DNA of 36,266 nt from JBBQVS01 sp964657325 (GTDB lineage: Bacteria; Chloroflexota; Ktedonobacteria; Ktedonobacterales; Ktedonobacteraceae): assembly GCA_964657325.1 (NCBI GenBank), contig CAZZVE010000032.1, positions 1-36,266 of the forward strand, read 5' to 3'. Under the pieces are notes generated by a model that saw only the letters and a program-made list of their open reading frames with translations, had not been told where the DNA came from and searched no databases. Each line of letters starts with the position of its first letter. Within the stretch, counting starts at the first letter, position 1. The translations under genes and the position numbers were made by a program. Shown piece after piece: positions 17,991-25,720 of the stretch.

Positions 17991-19178
17991 ATGCATATAG
18001 GTATTAACGCTCAGTTGTTGTCGTTTAGTCAGAATTATCGTAGTGGTGGTGTAAGCCGTTATATTCGCTATCTTCTAACAGAACTTGCGAAGCATCCAGG
18101 GGACGCTCAATACACGATCTTTGTCAACGGGCAGGATATTGTGGAACGGCTGAGTGCATCGCATCCTGCTATTACGTATGTCTCCGCGCCTTGGTCGGAA
18201 TCACAACCCGCCGCACGAGTGGCGTGGGAACAGTTCACGTTACCAACGGAGATACGTAAGCGTGGAATAGACGTACTACACTCACCAGTGAACGTGTTGC
18301 CCGAATGGGTTCCACAGTCGTGTGCAACGGTTGTCACGTTACACGACCTGGCGTTCCTGCGATTTCCTGCGGTATTGACACGAACGAAGCGTTTATACCA
18401 TCGCACTTTTACGATACGTAGTATGCAACGTGCGACAGAACTGATTACTGTCTCGGATAGTACACAGCGAGATGCATATGAACTTGTTGGTATACCTTAC
18501 GAACGGATGCATACTGTATATACATGTATCGACGAGCGGTTCTCAAACGTTGTGACAGAAGAAGAGATACGAATATTCCGCAAGCAGCATGGATTGACGA
18601 GTGGATTTCTGCTGTATCTAGGAACACTAGAGCCGCGAAAGAATATTCTAGCGATTATTGATGCTTATGCTCAATTGCGAAAAAATTATTCTATACAAGA
18701 GAAATTGGTGTTAGCAGGCGGGAAAGGGTGGCTCTATGATACAATATTTGAGAAGGTTCAACAACTTGGTCTCCTAGAGGACGTAATATTTCCTGGCTTT
18801 GTGGCTGATACCGAGCAAGCGTTGTGGTATCATGCTGCATCTGCGTTTGTGTACCCTTCACTGTATGAAGGGTTTGGCATTCCTGTGGCGGAAGCTTTAG
18901 CATGTGGAGTGCCGGTTGTCACCTCGAACGTGTCCAGTCTGCCTGAAGCAGGCATGGATATCGCTTTGAGCGTGAATCCGCTCGATCTTGATACATTAAC
19001 AGAGGCGATCTATAAAGCACTCACGGATAGCCAATTTCGGGAGATGTGCCGTACATCAGCCTCGGTTGTCGCACAGAAATTCTCAGCGCAGAGAATGGTG
19101 GAACAGACACTTGTGGTATATGAGCAAGCAGCAACACATAGAATGCATTCCCTCAGGCATGGAGCGTTTGTCCAATAG
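17991..19178 (+). CDS. GT4-family glycosyltransferase
   Basis: Cytoplasmic two-domain (GT-B) glycosyltransferase of 395 residues. The N-terminal domain opens with MHIGINAQLL and an SGGVSRYI glycine loop; the C-terminal donor-binding domain has LYLGTLEPRKN, and the E-x7-E signature YEGFGIPVAEALACGVPVV typical of GT4 retaining enzymes using nucleotide sugars such as GDP-mannose. ATG 17991 fits the family's start and has GAGGAG 12 bases upstream; ATG 17964 would add nine residues without a ribosome site. First gene of a plus-strand run ending at 24222 that builds and exports a polysaccharide; the next gene begins 89 bases on. The sugar transferred cannot be told from sequence alone. Confidence 0.92.
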   Translation: MHIGINAQLLSFSQNYRSGGVSRYIRYLLTELAKHPGDAQYTIFVNGQDIVERLSASHPAITYVSAPWSESQPAARVAWEQFTLPTEIRKRGIDVLHSPVNVLPEWVPQSCATVVTLHDLAFLRFPAVLTRTKRLYHRTFTIRSMQRATELITVSDSTQRDAYELVGIPYERMHTVYTCIDERFSNVVTEEEIRIFRKQHGLTSGFLLYLGTLEPRKNILAIIDAYAQLRKNYSIQEKLVLAGGKGWLYDTIFEKVQQLGLLEDVIFPGFVADTEQALWYHAASAFVYPSLYEGFGIPVAEALACGVPVVTSNVSSLPEAGMDIALSVNPLDLDTLTEAIYKALTDSQFREMCRTSASVVAQKFSAQRMVEQTLVVYEQAATHRMHSLRHGAFVQ

Positions 19179-19267
19179 CGTAGGATATGGTTTGATTTGT
19201 GAATACGAGTAAATTATCGCCCCAAACAGAAATAGATATTGATACTGACAGAACAGGAGCCGTTGAA

Positions 19268-20812
19268 ATGATGGCTGGAGCAACGGGTCCAATAACAAAG
19301 GCCATTTCGCGCCGACGCTCACATCGTCATCAATGGCGTGTGTTTGAGTGCATTGCGATGGTCATTTTAGATGGATGGCTTGTAGCCGTTGCCTTTCAAC
19401 TCGCCTATCGTTTTCGTGCCTATCTTATCAGCGACAAAAGTTTTTTCGCCAAAAATTTAGCTCGAACGTTAGAGGTTGTACGCAGCAACTTTGCTTCTAA
19501 CGGTGGCCCCCATAAGTTCTTTGAGCAGTACAGTCCACAGTATTTCTTGTTAATGATCGGTATCGTCATTGGGCTTATCATCATTTTTGCGGCACGTGGC
19601 CTCTATCGTATCCGTTTGACAGGTACGTGGTTCCGTCAAGCATGGACTATTATTAGCTCTGCAACAGTGGGACTGGCGTTTCTGATCACGTACTACTTTG
19701 TCTTTCAACCACCAAACAACTCACGTTTAATTGTGCCATTTGTGTGGGGCACAACAATTCTTGTGCTATGTACTGGTCGGCTCGTTGTTTCAATTGCCAT
19801 GGGTATTCTTTATCGTTCAGGCTTGGGCGAAACGCGGCTCCTTGTTGTCGGCTCCGGTCGTCTTGGCAAGATGACAATGCAGCATATCGCTGCAAATCCA
19901 AATCTTGGCTACTCGATTATTGGTTTCTTACATGATATGAGTGAGGCACCCAGCGACTTTGGACGCTTCAAAATGCTTGGGACGCTTGACGATATTGGTC
20001 TAGTTATACGCTCAATGCAAGTTGACGAAGTTATTATAGCTCTACCATCATACCTTCACGAGTACGCAATTAGAAGCGTGAAGATGTGTGAACGTTTGGG
20101 AGCTTCCTTCAAACTTATACCAGACCTCTACGAAATGAATCTCTCACGTATTGACATGGAGGCGATGGAGGGCATTCCCCTTATCGGTATCAAGCAAGTA
20201 TCGCTCAATACAGTACAGCGTGCGGTAACACGTGTGTTTGATATTCTTGTAGCGTCAACAGTGCTGATTATTGGCCTACCATTATGGATTTGTATTGCAT
20301 GTGCAATTCGGATAAATTCACGCGGCCCCATCATTTATGGGCAAAAACGTGTCGGACTTAATGGACAAGAGTTCAGTTTCTACAAGTTCCGTTCCATGTA
20401 TCAAGATGCAGATAAGGTCCTTTCTGCGCTTATAGCAAAAAACGAAGCACAGGGACCACTGTTCAAAATGAAGGATGATCCGCGCCGCACTCCTGTTGGA
20501 AGATTTTTGCGTCGCACAAGTCTTGACGAATTTCCACAGCTTATCAATGTGTTGAAGGGTGAGATGAGCCTTGTAGGACCACGCCCGCCACTTCCTCGTG
20601 AGGTTGCACAATATGAAGAGTGGCAAAAGGGACGTTTGGCAATCAAACCTGGGCTTACCGGATTATGGCAGGTACGCGGACGAAGTGATTTGACGTTCGA
20701 TGAAGGCGTTCTCATGGACCTGTACTATATTGAAAACTGGTCGTTGCGCCTCTACTTCCAAATTCTCTTGCGCACTATTCCAGCAGTTCTACTTAGACGA
20801 GGAGCGTATTAG
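19268..20812 (+). CDS. Polyprenyl glycosylphosphotransferase initiating exopolysaccharide synthesis (WcaJ/PssY type)
   Basis: Membrane enzyme of 514 residues that transfers the first sugar-1-phosphate from a nucleotide sugar to undecaprenyl phosphate. After about four N-terminal membrane helices comes a Rossmann-like domain (LLVVGSGRLGKMTMQHI), then a hydrophobic hairpin (FDILVASTVLIIGLPLWI) and the bacterial sugar transferase domain with GPIIYGQKRVGLNG, FYKFRSM, the Asp-Glu catalytic pair in RTSLDEFPQLINVL, SLVGPRPPLP and KPGLTGLWQVRGRSD. Full length for the family. ATG 19268 has AGGAG eight bases before; GTG 19199 would add 23 residues with a weak site. It is the committed step for the locus; the following GT4 gene begins five bases after its stop, indicating co-transcription. 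Confidence 0.93.
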   Translation: MMAGATGPITKAISRRRSHRHQWRVFECIAMVILDGWLVAVAFQLAYRFRAYLISDKSFFAKNLARTLEVVRSNFASNGGPHKFFEQYSPQYFLLMIGIVIGLIIIFAARGLYRIRLTGTWFRQAWTIISSATVGLAFLITYYFVFQPPNNSRLIVPFVWGTTILVLCTGRLVVSIAMGILYRSGLGETRLLVVGSGRLGKMTMQHIAANPNLGYSIIGFLHDMSEAPSDFGRFKMLGTLDDIGLVIRSMQVDEVIIALPSYLHEYAIRSVKMCERLGASFKLIPDLYEMNLSRIDMEAMEGIPLIGIKQVSLNTVQRAVTRVFDILVASTVLIIGLPLWICIACAIRINSRGPIIYGQKRVGLNGQEFSFYKFRSMYQDADKVLSALIAKNEAQGPLFKMKDDPRRTPVGRFLRRTSLDEFPQLINVLKGEMSLVGPRPPLPREVAQYEEWQKGRLAIKPGLTGLWQVRGRSDLTFDEGVLMDLYYIENWSLRLYFQILLRTIPAVLLRRGAY

Positions 20813-20816
20813 TTTC

Positions 20817-21950
20817 ATGAAAGTTGCTCTCGTTCACGATTACCTCAATCAGATGGGCGGCGCAGAACGCGTCGTCCTGGCACTGCATGAGATTTTTCCA
20901 GATGCGCCTATCTACACATCCATTTATGATCCACAACGCGTTGACCCAGCATTTCAGAAGATGGATATTCGTACCTCGTTTATGCAGAAATTTCCTGGGG
21001 TAACAAAGCATCATCAGCCATATCTGCCGTTTTACCCATTCGCAATGGAAAGCTTAGACCTGCGTGGTTACGATCTCGTTTTGAGTAGTTCCAGTGCCTT
21101 CGGAAAAGGAGTAATTACTCGGCCTGAGACAATGCACATTTGCTACTGTCACACACCCATGCGCTGGTGCTGGAACTATGACGAGTACGTAGAACGTGAG
21201 CAATTAGGCAGTACAGCTCGTAAAGTTCTCCCATTTCTGATTACTGGTTTGCGTGTCTGGGACCAGACAAGTGCAATGCGCGTTGACCACTTTATCGCCA
21301 ATTCACCCGTTGTGGCAGAACGCATTCAAAAGTATTATCGCCGTGATGCTATCGTCATTCCACCGCCTGTCGAGGCCAGTCGTTTCCTTTTTGACCCAAC
21401 AGTAGAACCAGAAGACTACTTTCTCACACTTGGTCGATTAATTCCCTATAAACGTGTAGACCTTGCGATTGAAGCATGTAATCAGCTACACTTGCCTTTG
21501 GTTGTTATTGGCAGTGGACGTGATGTAGACCGACTAAAGCAGCTTGCAGGCCCAACAATTCGTTTTATGGGAAGGCTCTCCGACGACGAGGTCCTGCACT
21601 ATTTCGCGCATTGTCGCGCATTTCTATCCTTAAACGAAGAGGATTTTGGGATTACACCTTTAGAGGCCCAGGCGTCCGGGCGTCCCGTTATAGCCTATGC
21701 CGCAGGAGGCGCGCTTACATCAGTCGTCGATGGTATTACAGGAACATTCTTTGCGGAACAGACGGTGAATAGCCTGACAACAGCGTTGGCTTCATTCGAT
21801 GAAAAGACTTATAATTCTACTGTTATTCGTAATCATGCACTTGAATTTGATTTGCCACGTTTTAAACGCCGCATCCTTCAGTTTGTAGAAGCAAAATTGA
21901 GTGAGGGAAAAGCAGGCAGTACGCCATTAGCACATAACATAGTACGATAA
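20817..21950 (+). CDS. GT4-family glycosyltransferase (mannosyltransferase-like)
   Basis: Protein of 377 residues, GT-B fold, GT4. Begins MKVALVHDYLNQMGGAERV, a start shared by WbaZ-like mannosyltransferases, continues with YCHTPMRWCWNYDEYV and PVVAERIQKYYRR in the acceptor domain, and in the donor domain has LTLGRLIPYKRVDLAIEA and LNEEDFGITPLEAQASGRPVIAYAAGG, the E-x7-E region. ATG 20817 lies five bases after the upstream stop, with GAGGAG 12 bases upstream inside that gene, which supports translational coupling. A longer frame to 20700 only overlaps the previous gene. Expected to add a sugar, perhaps mannose, to the lipid-linked intermediate made by the glycosylphosphotransferase; the sugar identity is inference from resemblance. 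Confidence 0.92.
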   Translation: MKVALVHDYLNQMGGAERVVLALHEIFPDAPIYTSIYDPQRVDPAFQKMDIRTSFMQKFPGVTKHHQPYLPFYPFAMESLDLRGYDLVLSSSSAFGKGVITRPETMHICYCHTPMRWCWNYDEYVEREQLGSTARKVLPFLITGLRVWDQTSAMRVDHFIANSPVVAERIQKYYRRDAIVIPPPVEASRFLFDPTVEPEDYFLTLGRLIPYKRVDLAIEACNQLHLPLVVIGSGRDVDRLKQLAGPTIRFMGRLSDDEVLHYFAHCRAFLSLNEEDFGITPLEAQASGRPVIAYAAGGALTSVVDGITGTFFAEQTVNSLTTALASFDEKTYNSTVIRNHALEFDLPRFKRRILQFVEAKLSEGKAGSTPLAHNIVR

Positions 21951-21983
21951 AAATATTTTCTCCACGAGAAAGGGTTTTATACC

Positions 21984-22826
21984 GTGGAATTACGGGCTTA
22001 TTGGTCAGTCATCTTGCGACGCATCTGGGTTATTGCCCTTGTTGTTATTGTCGTCGCCTTATATTCTGGCTATCAATACTATAAAATTCGTAAGACGCCA
22101 GGAGCACTACACGCGTATCAATCGAGTGTCTCGCTTCTTATTGGCTTACAGGCACCAGAAAAAATTACAAGTAGCTATTCTGATTATGTCTCCGTCTCTG
22201 AGTCAATTGCAGACGGCTTCGCTACAGGACCATCTATTACGTCATCAAAGTTCGCCCAGCAGGTGTATACGCAAGTAAACGCGGATATGCCACAGATCAA
22301 ACAGAAATTTGGCTCTAATCCAGACCTCGGCGACCTTGCCAATCCAGGTGTAGCGGTAGGGGCGATTAAGGGGTCGATTACAGCAGGTCGCTCGCGTAAC
22401 CTTGTCACGGTCTCCGTGTCCTGGAATACTCCTGCTGGTGCATGGGCTATCGCAAATGCTGCGGGTGAAGTGAGTGTTGCACACATCAATGACTATACTG
22501 ATTATGTCGTTTCGACTAATGTAACACAGCCCGCGACTGCTGTTCCAAACCGTCCAATCGTCGCCGCGAAAGTTGTTATTAGCGCAACCGATGCCGCAAC
22601 CATCGCTGGTTCGCAAGCAAGTAAACCGACGCTCCTACTAGTGCTGGTCCTCGTCGCACTGCTCATTGGTATCGCGCTTGCATTTCTTATTGAATACCTT
22701 GATGATCGCATTCGTAAGACAGACGACGTTGTGCAACTCTTACAGCTTCCAATTTATGGTGAAGTACCCCATGCTCCATCACCAGGAAACACAAAACAAC
22801 GGGGAACAACACATACTGCTGCATAA
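21984..22826 (+). CDS. Wzz/YveK-type chain-length determinant membrane protein
   Basis: Protein of 280 residues with the two-helix layout of polysaccharide co-polymerases: a membrane segment at about 13-30 right after ELRAYWSVILRRIW, an external domain of about 180 residues, and a second segment at about 212-235 (LLLVLVLVALLIGIALAFLIEYLDDRI). The cytoplasmic tail after it is short and ends RIRKTDDVVQLLQLPIYGEVP, typical of the Gram-positive YveK/CapA type whose tail contacts a separate P-loop partner. That partner would be the next gene, 33 bases on, which however lacks key catalytic residues. GTG 21984 follows AAAGGG by about ten bases. Sets chain length during export of the polysaccharide made by this locus. 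Confidence 0.88.
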   Translation: MELRAYWSVILRRIWVIALVVIVVALYSGYQYYKIRKTPGALHAYQSSVSLLIGLQAPEKITSSYSDYVSVSESIADGFATGPSITSSKFAQQVYTQVNADMPQIKQKFGSNPDLGDLANPGVAVGAIKGSITAGRSRNLVTVSVSWNTPAGAWAIANAAGEVSVAHINDYTDYVVSTNVTQPATAVPNRPIVAAKVVISATDAATIAGSQASKPTLLLVLVLVALLIGIALAFLIEYLDDRIRKTDDVVQLLQLPIYGEVPHAPSPGNTKQRGTTHTAA

Positions 22827-22859
22827 TATATCGTATACCACTACATGAGGAGCTTTCTT

Positions 22860-23534
22860 GTGAGTATTCCTTCACAGGAGCAGGTAACACTGCTTACTGA
22901 CTATGATACAGATTCGGCTTTTAATGTGGCCTATCAAAAGCTGTACTCGAATATTAGCTTTGCTTGGGATCATGAACACATACATCAACAAACAATGTTG
23001 TTCACAACTCCAACACCCTTCATTGGACAAGCAACCGTTCCAGCAAACGTGGCTATCGCGGCGGCACAAAGTGGCACACCAACGATTCTTGTGGATGCCA
23101 ATGTGCATACGCCGACATTAGAACAACGCTTTGGAGTTGGTAAAAACACTGGCTTGAGCGACATATTGACACAAAAGATACCTCCGCAAGTTGCAACAAC
23201 TCTTTGTGATACCTTCGTGCCCAATCTTCGTCTCCTCGGTGCGGGAACAGCAATTTTACCGGAGATAAGTATGCTGTTCTCAGGACGGTTTCATACGCTC
23301 GTTGCTGATCTTTGCGCGTTTCTAGCAGAGACAGAGCGTGAGCCTGGAATTGTCGTTTTTAACAGTCCAGCAGTACTAGCCAGTGCAGAAGCGGCACTGA
23401 TTAGCGACGCAGTGAATGCAACATTTCTCACGATTGCTTCTGGTCGTACCACACGACGCCAGGCAAAGAAAGCCCAGGAGCAGTTACAATATACTCACGG
23501 CACGTTAGCAGGCGTGATTATGCTTGATGTGTAG
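22860..23534 (+). CDS. BY-kinase/CpsD-like P-loop protein with degenerate Walker motifs (probably inactive)
   Basis: Protein of 224 residues that aligns by eye with the tyrosine-autokinase/ATPase partners of Wzz-like proteins (CpsD, YwqD): FNVAYQKLYSNISFA near the start, then the P-loop region, ILVDANVHTPTLEQRFG, GLSDIL and a final GVIMLDV. Key residues are missing: Walker A reads TPTPFIGQAT (50-59) with Gln57 where GKS/T needs Lys; Walker A' reads DAN in place of DAD (79-81); Walker B reads VVFNSP with Asn168 for the usual Asp. The C-terminal tyrosine cluster of BY-kinases is also absent. It probably does not hydrolyse ATP and may act as a structural or regulatory partner. GTG 22860 has AGGAG seven bases before; ATG 22845 would overlap that site. 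Confidence 0.8.
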   Translation: MSIPSQEQVTLLTDYDTDSAFNVAYQKLYSNISFAWDHEHIHQQTMLFTTPTPFIGQATVPANVAIAAAQSGTPTILVDANVHTPTLEQRFGVGKNTGLSDILTQKIPPQVATTLCDTFVPNLRLLGAGTAILPEISMLFSGRFHTLVADLCAFLAETEREPGIVVFNSPAVLASAEAALISDAVNATFLTIASGRTTRRQAKKAQEQLQYTHGTLAGVIMLDV

Positions 23535-23562
23535 AGTAGAAAGGTAGAGAGGAGAACATTGC

Positions 23563-24222
23563 ATGCAAGAAAGACCAGGGCAGGGGGGGGATTCAGAGGA
23601 AGACTCGTATAGTAAACGTTTAGCCGCGCTCAATGGACTAAACGGTACGGGGAAGCATCGTTCACCTCCTCAACGTCCTCCTGGTATGACTCGTGTTGAG
23701 CAACTACCGCAAACACCCCGTGTAGCTCGTCCCAAAAGACAGGCACCGAAGGGATTGGGACGTGGCTTACTGATTCTAGGCGGAATACTTCTTTTGTGTA
23801 CGGTTGGAGCCTGTATATTTGGCTATTCTCTCGGTTCCAATTTTCTGGCTGGCCTCGGCGCAAGTTCTGGCGCGGCAGCCACATCGAATGATTTTCTCTC
23901 ATCGGTTGTGAAACGTGACTATGAAAGCGCATACAAAGACCTGGGTGGGACTATAACACTACAACTCACATTAGAACAATTTGAGAATCAGGCGCAGCAT
24001 GACGACGTGTGTTATGGCTTCGTGAAAAGCTACGCAGAGGTGCCCAGTAGCGCGACTGTGCAAGGCAATACACAAAGCTATGCATATACGATAACAAGGG
24101 AAAAGATACCAACGTCCTATCAGTTACGTCTTACGTTACAACAAGATATAGAATCGTCTAACATCTGGAAAGTGACCAGTTACGGAGCAGATTTAGGCCC
24201 TTCCACGCCGTGTGGGAAATAA
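23563..24222 (+). CDS. Single-pass membrane protein with external DUF4878-like domain, function unknown
   Basis: Protein of 219 residues. Residues 1-65 are charged, basic and Pro-rich (cytoplasmic), 67-92 form one membrane helix (GRGLLILGGILLLCTVGACIFGYSL), and about 125 residues follow outside. The external part (DFLSSVVKRDYESAYKDLGG...LTLEQFENQAQ) resembles the cystatin-like DUF4878/NTF2-like domains of bacterial lipoproteins. ATG 23563 has AGAGGAG eight bases upstream. It follows the P-loop protein by 28 bases and closes the polysaccharide run, so a role at the envelope is likely but not shown. A run of eight G (23583-23590) lies in codons 7-10; slippage there would shift the frame. Confidence 0.75.
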   Translation: MQERPGQGGDSEEDSYSKRLAALNGLNGTGKHRSPPQRPPGMTRVEQLPQTPRVARPKRQAPKGLGRGLLILGGILLLCTVGACIFGYSLGSNFLAGLGASSGAAATSNDFLSSVVKRDYESAYKDLGGTITLQLTLEQFENQAQHDDVCYGFVKSYAEVPSSATVQGNTQSYAYTITREKIPTSYQLRLTLQQDIESSNIWKVTSYGADLGPSTPCGK

Positions 24223-24232
24223 TAGAGTGTTT

Positions 24233-24262
24233 AGGCATGACAGGGGCAAGCCTGTCATGCCT
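24233..24262. repeat. Short GACAGGGGCAAG-type hairpin after the polysaccharide run
   Basis: Arms 24233-24244 and 24251-24262 form a perfect 12-bp stem with loop GGCAAG. It shares the TGACAGG...CCTGTCA core and GCAAG loop with the larger elements at 25593 and 36168, so it may be a single REP-like unit. Its position 10 bases past the stop at 24222 would also suit a terminator, although no T-run follows. Confidence 0.6.
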
Positions 24263-24309
24263 CGTTGCTGTCATGACTCGCGGTTTCCCATCTGTGTCAT
24301 AATGAGAGC

Positions 24310-24990
24310 ATGATTATTGCTGCTCTTATCTCACTGCAAACGTTACAGAACGCGCTAGCAACCTTTGGCTATCCGGCAGTCATCGTATTTGTGATGATTG
24401 AGTGCATAGGCATCCCTTTTCCAGGAGAAACGATGTTGTTGCTAGCCTCGTTTTATGCTGCGGTTGATACACGATTGCAGATACCATTTGTCATTGCTTG
24501 CGCGGCACTCGGCGCAATTCTTGGTGATAATATTGGTTACCTCATTGGTCGTACAGGCGGACACGCCTTTTTACTGCGCTTTGGACGCTTTTTCTTTGTA
24601 AAACCACAGCATCTTGCATATGCAGAGCAATTTTTCATACGACACGGCAATAAAACTGTCTTCTTTGGACGCTTTACCACCCTACTACGTCTGTGGACAG
24701 CGTTACTCGCGGGCGTTAACTCTATGCACTGGCGAACTTTTTTGCTGTATAATGCAGCAGGAGGCATAGTGTGGGCAATCTTCTACGGCTTGCTCGGCTA
24801 TATTACGGGTCACCTGTTTCATAATAATTTTGCACAGGTAGAGCGGTTAGCGAGTACGCTAGGGTGGATAGCAAGTGGAGCTATTGTTGTAACGGTATTG
24901 CTTGTTATCATCATTGTTCGTACACGGCTGACAAAACATAGACATGTAGGGGAACAGAAAGAGGTTATCAAAGTAGGAGACAGGAACTGA
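24310..24990 (+). CDS. DedA-family membrane protein
   Basis: Polytopic protein of 226 residues of the DedA (SNARE-associated/VTT) family, several members of which flip undecaprenyl phosphate or phospholipids across the membrane. Family motifs: ECIGIPFPGE near residue 32, GAILGDNIGYLIGR near 70-83, FFGRFTTLLRLWTALLAG near 117-134 (with the conserved Arg residues), and a last hydrophobic helix near 185-205 followed by a charged tail. ATG 24310 has no convincing ribosome site; CATAAT ends only nine bases before it, so a leaderless message is possible. The sortase gene begins four bases after its stop, so the two are co-transcribed. A carrier-lipid recycling role would fit the adjoining polysaccharide genes, but is inference. 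Confidence 0.92.
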   Translation: MIIAALISLQTLQNALATFGYPAVIVFVMIECIGIPFPGETMLLLASFYAAVDTRLQIPFVIACAALGAILGDNIGYLIGRTGGHAFLLRFGRFFFVKPQHLAYAEQFFIRHGNKTVFFGRFTTLLRLWTALLAGVNSMHWRTFLLYNAAGGIVWAIFYGLLGYITGHLFHNNFAQVERLASTLGWIASGAIVVTVLLVIIIVRTRLTKHRHVGEQKEVIKVGDRN

Positions 24991-24994
24991 TGCT

Positions 24995-25573
24995 ATGAGA
25001 AACGGACTACTTCTCGTGTTGATACTTCTCGTTGTCGTTATGGGTTTCTTTATCTATAATTATGACAACCGTGTTACTGTTTCGGGTGAGCCTGTGCCAC
25101 TGGCAGATCAACCCTCGGCTTTACGTATTCCCACACTACACATTGATGCCTCCATTCTCAGTGTCGGCACAACTTCCACAGGGCAGATGGATGCACCAGT
25201 ATCTAAAGCTATTAATTCACCTTACTGGACAAGCGTTTTCTGGTATCAAAAAGGTGCTGCTCCAGGACAAGCTGGCAACGCCGTCATAGCAGGACACGTT
25301 GACCGTGTGGGCGGCGATCCAGCTATCTTTTGGACATTAAGCCACTTGAAGCCAGGTGATAAACTTTCTATTTTGACGTTAGGGCAACAAGAACTACATT
25401 TTTCGGTAGACCATGTAGTACGCTATGCCGCGAATGCATCAAGCAGCGATGTGCTGGGAGCAGTCTTTGGACCAACAACGGCACATCACTTGAATCTAAT
25501 TACCTGTAGCGGCGTCTGGACCGGCAATGGATATGATGAGCGCCTGGTTGTGTTTACAACACAGGTGAAATAA
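24995..25573 (+). CDS. Sortase (class E/F-like transpeptidase)
   Basis: Protein of 192 residues with an N-terminal membrane anchor (about 4-22) and a full sortase barrel from about 42: LRIPTLHIDASI, NAVIAGHVDR with catalytic His101, LNLITCSG with catalytic Cys171, and YDERLVVF with the conserved Arg183. Sortases cleave sorting signals of exported proteins and join them to a surface nucleophile. By motif spacing it is nearest to single-domain class E/F enzymes of Actinomycetota and Chloroflexota. ATG 24995 has AGGAGACAGGA upstream within the end of the DedA gene. No protein in this window shows a clear LPXTG-type signal at its C-terminus, so the substrates lie elsewhere. Confidence 0.92.
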   Translation: MRNGLLLVLILLVVVMGFFIYNYDNRVTVSGEPVPLADQPSALRIPTLHIDASILSVGTTSTGQMDAPVSKAINSPYWTSVFWYQKGAAPGQAGNAVIAGHVDRVGGDPAIFWTLSHLKPGDKLSILTLGQQELHFSVDHVVRYAANASSSDVLGAVFGPTTAHHLNLITCSGVWTGNGYDERLVVFTTQVK

Positions 25574-25592
25574 TTCAGACAACAAGGCGTAA

Positions 25593-25699
25593 GATGCATG
25601 ACAGGGGCAAGCCCTGTCACTACCATAGACAGACTGGCGTGGCAAGCCACGCAGCGGTGGGAAGTATAGTAGTGACAGGGCTTGCCCCTGTCATGCATC
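25593..25699. repeat. Long inverted repeat (paired REP-like units) between convergent genes
   Basis: Arms 25593-25623 and 25669-25699 are perfectly complementary for 31 bases. Each arm contains the small hairpin TGACAGGG-GCAAG-CCCTGTCA, and the inner ends read CTAC (left) and GTAG (right). The 45-base centre holds a second hairpin, GCGTGGC/GCCACGC. It sits between the ends of the sortase gene and of the convergent acyl-CoA dehydrogenase gene and could end transcription from both sides. Confidence 0.8.
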
Positions 25700-25720
25700 C
25701 TCTCTCTGTACAATCATTCT

